From: a virus | DNA length: 50,710 bases | Reading direction: 5' to 3' (one strand) | Virus record (IMG/VR): IMGVR_UViG_3300042868_009269 | Coordinates: 1 to 50,710 of that record | Translations under genes and position numbers: made by a program | The notes under the pieces: model-generated | The model's database searches: none | Told to the model about the DNA's origin: nothing | Seen by the model: the letters and a program-made list of their open reading frames with translations, nothing else | In this document: one piece after another, positions 49,201 through 50,710 of the stretch | How the letters are laid out: the number at the start of each line of letters is the position of its first letter | Numbering within the stretch: the first letter of the stretch is position 1

Positions 49201-49911
49201 AACACATTTAGCCAACTAACCAGAGGTAGTGTAGGTACTAGTGTACAGGATCACTTAATCAAAGACATTTACAATAATGATGTAACGATTACTGTAGTAG
49301 AAGGATCTGAAGAAGAAACATTTAACAGACTAGATACAAACCGTGCAGTTTGGTTAGAAGTTGGTTCTGAATTTTACACATATGAAACATACAATGTTTC
49401 TACTGTAGCTTATGCTAATGTTGCATATGCAGAAACCGGAAATGCAAATTCGTTTGCAAGAGCAAACATGGCAGTTTCTTCAGCTAATGCTACTGTAGGT
49501 GCAAATCAGTTAACACTTACAACTGCTGCAAATACCATCGCTCTACTAAATCAGGGCGAGACAGTAGCTATTACTGCTAATGGTAACTTGCTAACAGCAG
49601 AAGGCACGAGCTATACAGTATCATATGCAAGTAATGTTACATTCTTCTACATCAAGGATATTGACGGGGCCAACAACACAATTACTGTAGAAGATGACCT
49701 CTTTATGCAAGATGGTATGTGGGATTATCATGCATTTGATATCGATCCGCTTGATGAAAATATTGCGCCAGTCCTAAACGGTAACGTAACAGTAACCTTA
49801 GAAATTCCTACACTTAATGCAGGCGCAAACACTGCACTTAGCTTGGCAGACGTTGCTAACGCAGACTATGCTAATACTGAAAGCTTAATGAAATTCATCC
49901 ACGGAATTTAA
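28228..49911 (+). CDS. 7: Giant baseplate wedge protein (gp7-like), 7,227 residues
   Basis: One uninterrupted frame of 21.7 kb after gp6, where T4 has gp7 (1,032 residues). N-terminus (residues 1-240): FVPPIELDKFVNYQEYYWFP and nearby motifs resemble the gp7-like protein of aquatic T4-like phages. Gp7-like core parts recur at about 1930-2450 (YAAKQFLFWTTGVWEIGN) and 6120-6720 (LWDPFKGVLPG; WNKVFFEMLKYAYTEQPQL). Between them lie many inserted modules: GxGY beta repeats (about 240-310, 2530-2580, and several from 5350), copies of a GTxLxV...GMxLxG unit (about 560, 3332), a YHYH domain (1534-1735), a carbohydrate-binding-like segment (2119-2163), GTTNFTLLGA...GTGTG (2637-2669), a hydrophobic Gly/Ala segment (4576-4641) and a PA14-like domain (4702-4829). 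It is likely structural, at the baseplate periphery. Confidence 0.85.
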   Translation: MSNKIYKKLPVVLQTTAIKNFFESTVEQLFSKANVEVVSGYIGSKSSADVGITGYIAEPNNDKARYALSPVVNTINYTTKESEDFIFFDELIDILSTYGVDTSNQNKIFGANFNSFVPPIELDKFVNYQEYYWFPDGPTVIPVAGTLENPIDIDRDILGKQYYTPVGGKPFRNGMVVRFTGQYVIPSSELEIDYIVQGVGQGIYVVPRRNQFQTVFSTPVDAPYDGSFFPLNHPDIAHQAGNVSSVTVVSQGIGYVNPTVSITGSNVNVAVATANVAANGAITGIAVSDAGRGYTKFVNVELADINITYDIDTANIFTGSSNVVVTADIFLTEDPANVRIGQGINGIASGIVSKKFDSAEVEGYFGTYLTVPTANVNPTTGTFTYPNHGLATNDEVVYDAGGSTPISNILIGGRYQVLVVDSNRFQLKELGNIVTSSPGDTGNNSQGFIKKSTTFTVTAVNDGSLTAGMMLHHADLVYKTKIVSQLSGSTGSTGTYKVDVENNTVHTFPETFTVKPTVVLSQAVELERNSVIAASELTFAGRDFLAEVNYEWQGTPATGNLTISGTTLSVANLTTGSGTVKVGMVLSASGILPHTIIVAGSGSTWTVNKAQTLATREFTGYPAGSRLGINPANGEYYLMGGQWSFDKNDMDDDEFDGDSLWDAGLNASPPEYLTVQRGAENKNIWSTINFWYHQDNFKDAGMQLPNRRFRAERPIIEFDRRLELYNHGKRGVGSVIVACTQYTIDEVIGMPTGVLIDSTPIERQTIIFPNEQPDIAKYVYVAYTDLSTETITVVRAPHPELNPIGAVDGDFNFVPWELNVDDVVLIRSGAENIGTEYRFTLAGLVLCQRKLSANQAPLFNLYDTAGVYLGDEGKYPNNNFEGNKIFSYALGTGVEDPVLKFPLSWIGFKASSEIEFSVDMAEANYLHNYQPFGGNQISTAGYKFYKLALNGEHELLSMMVPSDQPARQRLVSTYTIDRFDVDNARREFWIGCVPDLRSDSSYDVDVFVNGIKRTDWQYGVFGAGYIVFDRFDLSNRDFIEINAFSSAGQLLVSDKAISKFELPLSWKTNVTNEEITAISSPEFTQHFKNYMERQVGFEGDALQVNNFSSTPKDVAYATDIVVTDQDVILGALLLDDQPHNLVDAIRFNAEEYMKYKARLKKEISAYYTLFDTNGLSNEFILEKVLQNIISFSVGREVFNRTYVIPYGDNYLEERFEINDVNTTEFVSSNFTDLNKIENSLLVYHVNADTFETTLLNVDKDYIITNFNPIAIVLNGVNVDLDDEIVLKLYNEERDSAQCPPTPSMLGIYPLFEPRIEIDNSFQTPVQVLVGHDGSKTTLFGDRRDEILLEFEKRVFNSAKAEFRSANALPELNIYTLKPGAFRETGYTTTEWSSLQRYYFSNWSVTNKIDYVTNEFYSDSNEWTWNYRGNTDLPGHWRGWYEHYYDTVRPHTHPWEMLAFFEKPLWWDSQYGTDYSSANTAMWDDLEEGIIRSGARENLTADAYLINNPYRREGLHLVLPVDDNGELKTPKDIITTGTTTKTLVWANSRANVTVGNFHTSSSLKSNTLLTVNGLNVTYSNSNIYIAGRNITNHTVDVETNAVGFGPIEEQDVSYNIPNVNLNLVSSSPTAMPNYAVAVLVNGVSLYTPKSIKSWDDQGVWHYNNGTIDDYNELATFSHSTVGGLFHYHAITPDVVGLTAGVVEEDGALKWDSTEHSPIVGWAFDGLPIYGPYGYIDPEDTTSEIVNIKSPWVLRQGTRSVAPGGAYTGMFVEDYEIDATKSGQPGYTNQFNLRYGFTPDSPATKIRYYVVTVDNAGKPMFPYATGGGYATHSSSTKTWAGQYYAAGQEIVTNVYDTDGITILDTLPGPNTLSRGTFDADATPALTSTLQITFGTTDARNDSWKFGDGAPAENAWKYSEAYPFAVTEALLLARPGKFATEFANPTKLYRPAANKKYKLSVNSNYPWIFTSATDFEIHGDKDVNGNFITNIGYTQFINSWLRFQGLSPESDFITKVRSLNTKLGHRMSGFIDKDTMTLRTDQYSNEGSATSLIIPQENITVNIHSSPYKSRNFYSGVIIEKTSEGHKVRGYDKNLGYFTTLQSDKNKGRERISVGGTPAQFVDYSQNTTYKEGTIVRYKGAYYSARETFKTGTTFETAKWRRFGALPQIGAATGTLYQQTTGNIIKVDYETVFDNTEDLFDFLISLGRYQESQGYTFGNFDETIGEVRDWAYAAKQFLFWTTGVWEIGNTLELSPMANSATFVAPRGFIAKINRTDRSQFNIVNQNGVAINPTDCEIVRQDNTIEIVPPEGEQIYGVVLFTKEIEHAFVVDNVTQFNDVIFNPVINQGHSRLKIKATRTAGWDGRFLSQGFIIEGDSLKPNLDNMAESLGRYHELGFIPVEKQLYEASRAVFGFEQKQYLTELDIIDDQQYDFYAGMLQSKGTTGSLERIGTVVPALSRSPSSEINVYDEWALRVADFGDTNQDQAIELKFDKIDQVQDPQLFTLAFPEDTTNIVEKIEVLERKHKYFNVPQIIVSAPVLSNGVRATAEATLNSAGELGAITVTNPGSGYGEIVGVTVIAGEIVVDLDETVFDTVRAYSTAYISTTSASLTGNLSITDFSTTLAANALVANKGYVITAPGTTNFTLLGAANNNIGTAFVASATGTGTGTGEVSNVTTTVNLSTGISNINSLVNAINSANAGVTAIAIRSDVLDGGNATVDKYTLELRGNGFTINSADANLHLNSAVNVYQNGVNYTTTVGSGYRYEPRQRYGFEVANNTVKADITVSVNNTTLGDAFWDYDAGDRWQITTAAVVDQNNPLTVILNSGIVNGNTTIANENYTTISNNNYPFVDVYVNGVLIQNRPEETVYTLTASTVEFANISLLPTSVLTSLPNPATKTSRFVLASQSNVFVVEKGTIDFTNAYTGDVTGSTLNIKVETHDHIAIKLGTRRNYEITPDATDDDIILIDIDDSSRFLRKPTGSRENKLWPTLTNVNSYGLTTEKYATIPNAGYVNPANVNFMAYDIASLPDLFDNTVIIKPAGGSLIHMAEDESKNWNVYRLQSIGSGTSFVENKPGSNEAVLYTDRSLFAYLDTNLIGNDNTSKYMDYYLTLKNANVSDNVVIWTNETIVQQKKTLIKDPQPPKMIEARIKSIGPHPESLITIQNILPVSSKVYRGATASASSPSNVVTISGITNSDIRNGDAVQLVAGESTDYTFNANVIFNSVGNVTIGSANITFVTAPSFVTLLCDGDSTANGNIYYVKSKNVSANTFVIESDYFEDANVVSGLGNVRYITSTFVSYGNISNHYIASNATTNAFTIELPGVIEKTATFNGSITGTVLTVNTVAGGVLERGMSLSGAGIAADTVITSGSNLSWLVSNSQTVGNVTITATRPNVIDVRHMNLTKLVTSSAHNLNPGDVVKVYANAWTGAYSIVSAPEANTVIISSPYTTDDKITGTIVRRGMQIKTTDPHGITKSSVDLNKRVAVHFATPKIYNKVYRITSVGSDTINVLDDFAVNDTTSVYFDVASGFANISANTFTIARRPILAATTVLYASNTQPVMAGDYYINENLSNTTITFKNTILSEDANVSTGFVIIREPISTDFRYPVLTTVDHTKVTLNNSVINIGSYNNPEGMIESINRAIRLRRSAVTQDRSGKLNVSFNMLNDFKTPVRIPDTDIKSTASEIHNYGPYVRDEQALTDLVGNSSPVKVAGEMKISDAAEYQRDAEFDTGPVYVGPLKGMRYTDSNGVLYYWDLTLRKYIPNYETVSGTVAPGLAFALEQDTSISDGSEPARNTDTDLGNSEDLDNAVKKPSIPRGHSDGAKVLTIIPGTAESNPTNPATKAVKWSEYDMNETVVYSSVTYSRWRLKTSEVWQFEVYEAVQNNAGTVYYVLVDVVPADLPFAYDYFATVSAYNGFNGLITETVYYTIGGTDSSASAGIKWAADRNDRAKNFKYIEIPPVEPAFFVGKQIISEPFAVKGGNGTQKLANFGFMPKDIIIGSPSSEEETIILITTPGHNSFFMWQPGVAPGKWEPAAEGPGLLPGSAGADVAWGFGRGYYSAGDNHVPDSVIFGDGFTDYDPDEHTNPYPGYNQNGWSTRQARFKYGKEFSVYPVQSPDSGFAYFDDNVDTPEDQTNTKIRADEVFVACFWTEPHTYVNQMIGFDYNNADNDGNPTPVYKDYEGTIARVKYIRLTELPADAVLRRPIADTGWGGKRWRNVITDEVLLPGETLPEGYAGPEGYGAFAPDQTFGSGSTGDEDERPRYDEVRTGVAPRAATQRIGQIGLGAGFGRGTPTPYSAVTLVDERNLTSPAPVLTGGVLADLPSACDARAPNPVPPRNEIMGACTVRPTVPKTSLLTEKTDAVGVDETHVINIQGKHPFLLIFDFSYNDAAGTKSVNGITIEQSDTPDFKTVTRYVIDTQADPSTLAETNGSQIGRYGFDTIPGLNTIIYKPAENALGVLTQRVIENPLNKFASDRTIAATAKHATSNKVLGVSGFGFLNRTIDCTQGQYVRITVSKGSANKTGKYALFVRYFADAPNEVDVALNEINVDNCMESPSRAYKEGGIITGYTFTRSRSNGIFTSLAGAGAGAALGVGIGALAATTIFAASAGGVAGAAAGLIGATGGFGVVVVGLAIIGGLIGSLFKKKKGEGAGYFGSWKKKTSTFGLNEDNIYFPYSRPTQGMITGGVDREAFVGGGAKQVQQVRLGILEGGRVTEYSTTEFKGYFFAPKSGTYNFEMESDDGSWLWVSPKDDLSGDEYYKSDGGHPELGNKNYTWQNAIVKNGGLHANKKATGSIYLKGGGLYFVRGIYGNGQKDGNFSVSIKGPDYSGALQFASRSCPEDDCGKFRAGEMTNLDPVMRAVMQRLCPDTATFNPASTPAGVAPGGGSVAGYGDINVNSELYTGGSRDYAGWNNYRANFSGYSQQGLTGYNFMPASFKTPIRKQVVDPQKYGYSESLDSGRYVNATSQRVTGGFTIPLAKKLTVVSRTSTPLRSYEIVDQPWYRPNTKTLGNLNQTLRNINYAPKRIGTSVTLNGVPVNNITTDANSVDADNSVTITTLNEIPATFVTNTNDVVDLGTTASIPVEDGLLDSDNITYTRVPTLNITPLTYNSAGDLVPAGPTAVTNIYRPTPEVLIDGRDLATVPAGTELFFNDARVLFVAGTTPRDIATQIKCNQSGVDAQVQKNPDGIESLKIRSCSDTAIAIKNGCGGGTLKRVGDFHVVRGFEQTTTTTNTESCSSNATVLAPTTGYAAGNIGETPVAQYTLYDCSGNTTVFTNDEDEISITTGAVLPSTTITTTVSSTYQNGGSGYQIGDRLRLIGGTPTNNTRGPIGSICVNVAGAGYNNPANLRISFGGDNSPGTGAAAEVTSIDETNGSITGVRMLNYGIGYDVKNPPSVTVTDISPRGPGAYLTVDAADLQGLTYSYNTIIEVQNHSVIDNSIIASGSTFYRVVANSIVLGAVTTVNAANVSNYTFTDLLNDTDALTINVANASLISGKIVEGGVITLLVTGDGTAAGNTVQSYLNNVAFTVDSVSGATITIKDSYFTANVVSNISVLEFSLREPIESAVATGALRKIADQRMPLVPAELSAKVGVVDITSSIADTTDSNPGDSFAFIKGYKSLAGPLRVAKFIVTGVDDNGAITSLRVIDRGLYKVFPADLTQGIPLEYDYDLLGLPAFANSNNLGIADPSDSNNTPYGQNHPEYGGTGNNSVPPFINGKHPNIIKKSDGTRQSIQYPEFKYDAVSKTWAPYTGSPGAYDPQTSIDIGGQRLAKQYAIVIDPLDPDFGNYATPLRVAGGTGARVFLTADDVPDCSEKGRAKEDLGLPDQVVEIDVPKTLADALNNALAGAGYLPEDIAFRPIPAAPGVGKLNLVTSYPSINIDTNTPGFPEKLGIEIGDYNVGMLCIEAEFVEPNLSDSQLAKEYENLYESGPFGLLSQEDIAKYTTTEALAAQAAPPTILSLLCVDSIKTDGPIIPDPEKYVSTRLNPELQNTGFGADGGITYVREYYKYDIRNIFGNTVTLQGQKNQNVNVFVFESQRYNNVSDYNENKIYLSDLEQDGDELANVWIDQYVNLDPANISMPDFTPGGWAYLENGTPQRWQTPMVDTNYVKNALMYDPDTGNKTVQFDLWDPFKGVLPGFIQNEIHYIAENDPVNYNNARTRFGVNNVGKVWWDTSTIKYMWYEQGSNRERWVNWGRTFPGSAVTICEWVESKALPQNWNGNGTPRWPDKYIAERRIDPETSKYVTYYYYWVQNRTIVDGRATRSLGRQFDTETIARYIANPVGYGLTMASFISDESFVLHNVSQHMKEENVIQINVSRNTTSDGIKHTAWKLVRENDNNSIIPEHISEKLIDSLCGENAIGQQVPDPTLSEVEKYGIAFRPRQTLFNDVKAARRTFRSVVNELLRDLKLETQYSSWDATLPDTLTYLERVNWYEVERVDTYRNTKIRYDNSYKPVFNVGSVGELYTLKNLPDGAVIQVKSATSDRPQLWIYVASENNFKLISIKNETLQIKPTIITAGRPGTVAYELRILLNILRNPIFNDIGLWNKVFFEMLKYAYTEQPQLSWAFKTSYLYIEKDEEDLIPTVGFRPDNFARIIEYMNEVKPFSAKIREYRDGKRPPIETIGATMVSDFDKPPYIDRELGVVRVLDDFSQNDANIMFFDNAYSNYFSITNKGDSVFRHNNTTLVFDRTNYQLTQFGHNASTTPINLSIARNIANLNQMTEAQITANVQMRAIDRIFKFDSEVRFAFAAEVSTHYNDITAGSNTSITTNATVLYDIINSGNLAVTLNLVKEKVGGGWRGETIDANVFSKVVYGLDPTTTFLTNFGWDTDAWDAYGFDRSVEVTNYEGIFSELTQGNITLRRNNETYEGFDGATFKKILYGEERPEEMVMLDPLESLIIDVYTSPYASGNTSTTPVTPSAVAVQYRMHQNLFGDTEFIRISSNKTATVTSNVYTYSTEITVDDASVFQTPRPGDPGVIWVGTERVLYERKDGNTFSQLTRGSVGTSVQDHLIKDIYNNDVTITVVEGSEEETFNRLDTNRAVWLEVGSEFYTYETYNVSTVAYANVAYAETGNANSFARANMAVSSANATVGANQLTLTTAANTIALLNQGETVAITANGNLLTAEGTSYTVSYASNVTFFYIKDIDGANNTITVEDDLFMQDGMWDYHAFDIDPLDENIAPVLNGNVTVTLEIPTLNAGANTALSLADVANADYANTESLMKFIHGI
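32826..33430 (+). other. YHYH-type domain inside the giant protein
   Basis: Residues about 1534-1735. The signature LFHYHAI (FHYH at 1684-1687) and SPIVGWAFDGLPIYGPYGY (1715-1733) match the YHYH domain found in secreted bacterial and some phage proteins. The His/Tyr cluster suggests metal binding; the molecular function is not established. Confidence 0.75.
36205..36228 (+). repeat. Hexanucleotide tandem repeat in the giant gene
   Basis: Four copies of ACAGGT (the last ACAGGG) encode a Thr-Gly run at the end of a GTTNFTLLGA module. Being a multiple of three, copy-number changes would keep the frame. Confidence 0.8.
41953..42150 (+). other. Hydrophobic glycine-zipper segment inside the giant protein
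   Basis: Residues 4576-4641: about 65 residues almost only Gly, Ala, Val, Ile, Leu and Phe with small-residue spacing (GAGAGAALGVGIGALAA, then GFGVVVVGLAIIGGLIG), closed by FKKKK. It looks like two membrane-crossing helices in a hairpin, unexpected in a baseplate protein. Confidence 0.75.
42331..42714 (+). other. PA14-like carbohydrate-binding domain inside the giant protein
   Basis: Residues about 4702-4829, directly after the hydrophobic segment. GYFFAPKSGTYNFEMESDDG followed by SWLWV, and later GGLYFVRGIYGNGQ and DGNFSVSIKGPD, follow the PA14/GLEYA pattern seen in adhesins and glycosidases. A role in binding cell-surface sugars is plausible. Confidence 0.65.
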
Positions 49912-49937
49912 AAATTATGTACTACTTTAAAAAAAGT

Positions 49938-49945
49938 GATAAATA
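49938..49945 (+). promoter_or_regulatory. Late promoter octamer GATAAATA for the 49981 gene
   Basis: GATAAATA followed by AACGT and an ATG (49951), the same spacing as at gp25. It would let the downstream fibre-region genes be transcribed without crossing the 22-kb giant gene. Confidence 0.65.
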
Positions 49946-49980
49946 AACGTATGTTAGACAAAGACGAAGGCAAAGAGAAT

Positions 49981-50601
49981 ATGCAAGAGCAAAATACTCA
50001 AAAAAATAAGCCAGATGATGTTGCGGGTATTAACCTAAGTGGGCATATCCTAATTCGTGACAAAGAAACAGGCGAAGAACTCATCAACAAGCGTAATGCT
50101 ATTCATTACGGCAATATGGCTAACTTAATTGCTAATGCATTAAACAATGCACAAGGTGCTTACGTTCATTATATGGCATTTGGAAACGGCGCTACCAGCG
50201 TAGATACAGCAGGTAGAGTTATTTACAAATCACCCCGTGTGAGTGAAGCATATGAAACTGGTGCCAATCTGTACAGTAGAACTTACTATAAGATTATCTC
50301 AGCTGATACTGAAACAGACAAGATTCAAATTATCCCTGGGCCGAGTTACACTGATATCAAAGTAACCTGCACACTAGGATATGCTGAACCCAGTGACCAA
50401 GACTTATTTGACAGCAGTACAACAAACGAAGGCGACTATATTTTTGATGAGCTGGCGCTGTTTAGTTATCCTAGCGATCCAACAGACGACACGCCCATTA
50501 ACACAAGTACTATGTTAACACATGTTGTTTTTCATCCTGTACAAAAGTCACAAAACAGAATTATTGAGATAATCTACACTGTCAGAGTACAGTTGAGCTA
50601 A
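49981..50601 (+). CDS. Conserved-looking structural protein (unknown), before the tail fibre gene
   Basis: 206 residues from the ATG at 49981, preceded by AAGG ten bases upstream. An ATG at 49951 would add ten residues and would then be leaderless from the promoter at 49938; a GTG at 49936 lies inside the promoter and is unlikely. The N-terminal part, INLSGHILIRDKETGEELIN followed by NAIHYGNMANLIANALNN, and the AFGNGATSVD segment look like a virion protein seen next to baseplate and fibre genes in aquatic T4-like phages. The rest is beta-rich. A role in baseplate or fibre attachment is inferred from position only. Confidence 0.75.
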   Translation: MQEQNTQKNKPDDVAGINLSGHILIRDKETGEELINKRNAIHYGNMANLIANALNNAQGAYVHYMAFGNGATSVDTAGRVIYKSPRVSEAYETGANLYSRTYYKIISADTETDKIQIIPGPSYTDIKVTCTLGYAEPSDQDLFDSSTTNEGDYIFDELALFSYPSDPTDDTPINTSTMLTHVVFHPVQKSQNRIIEIIYTVRVQLS

Positions 50602-50621
50602 CATTATTTGAGGGAATAAGA

Positions 50622-50710
50622 ATGCCATATACATTTAATAACAGTGACGGGAGTGTTTCAACAACAGTTGCTGACAGTACGATAGATACCAGCAGCTATG
50701 CGTTAGCATT
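50622..50710 (+). CDS. Start of a probable tail fibre/adhesin gene (partial)
   Basis: The frame opens with ATG at 50622 after a GAGGGAATAAGA ribosome binding site and continues off the right edge. The first residues, MPYTFNNSDGSVSTTVADST, resemble the start of long structural/fibre proteins found downstream of the baseplate genes in aquatic T4-like phages. It begins 20 bases after the preceding stop, so it is probably in the same late operon. Function is inferred from the N-terminus and position. Confidence 0.6.
   Translation, partial: MPYTFNNSDGSVSTTVADSTIDTSSYALA

Noticed and set aside
1-50710. CRISPR array, insertion sequence or integrase/attachment site
   Set aside because: No regularly spaced direct repeats, no transposase or integrase, and no terminal repeats were seen; the window reads as a virulent T4-like phage.

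Overview
The window is part of the genome of a large, AT-rich tailed phage of the T4-like (contractile-tail) group. The evidence is a set of recognisable T4-type virion and replication proteins: portal gp20, prohead protease gp21, scaffold gp22, the start of major capsid gp23, baseplate proteins gp5, gp6, gp25, gp26, gp48/54 and gp53, a gp7-like wedge protein, the recombination pair gp46/gp47, and the late sigma factor gp55. Protein style (gp6, the gp7-like giant, gp26, the acidic prohead core protein) is closest to what I know from aquatic T4-like phages of cyanobacteria and SAR11-type hosts. The host itself cannot be read from this window.

Layout. 1-4728 (minus) is the head assembly block, in transcription order gp20, a 66-aa protein, an acidic core protein, gp21, gp22 and the first 20 codons of gp23. 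4825-8031 (minus) is a long tape-measure-like protein. 8130-9202 (plus) is a gp26-like baseplate/tail assembly protein followed by a short ORF in the -1 frame that has no usable start codon but follows a slippery sequence, as in tail-chaperone frameshift pairs. 9256-9869 holds no convincing gene and several inverted repeats. 9870-14779 (minus) is a replication and transcription operon (gp55, gp47, gp46, an unknown, a GIY-YIG-like protein) headed by a near-perfect sigma-70 promoter. 14912-22077 (plus) encodes the tube cap/initiator, gp53, a hub protein carrying a lytic transglycosylase domain, and a gp5-like spike. 22123-23559 (minus) is a cassette of four small unknown genes with its own sigma-70 promoters, set inside the late baseplate cluster. 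23675-49911 (plus) encodes gp25, an enlarged gp6 and one uninterrupted 7,227-codon gp7-like gene that fills about 43% of the window. 49981-50710 (plus) has a conserved-looking structural protein and the start of a probable tail fibre gene.

How it works together. An octamer GATAAATA (compare T4 late TATAAATA) lies upstream of gp20, the tape measure gene, gp26, gp48/54, gp25 and the 49981 gene. It is probably read by RNA polymerase carrying gp55, itself made from the sigma-70 promoter at 14804-14831. The minus-strand non-virion operons instead have TTGACA/TATAAT-type promoters. The late genes then build the prohead (gp20-23) and a very large baseplate. Cell-wall cutting seems to sit in the hub protein, while the lysozyme-like segment of the spike looks catalytically dead.

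The most unusual items are the 7,227-residue virion protein, with YHYH, PA14-like, carbohydrate-binding-like and membrane-like segments; the candidate -1 frameshift at 8963-8969; the exchange of wall-degrading domains between hub and spike; and the apparently leaderless gp25 promoter. All family assignments come from reading the sequence by eye; no database search was run.
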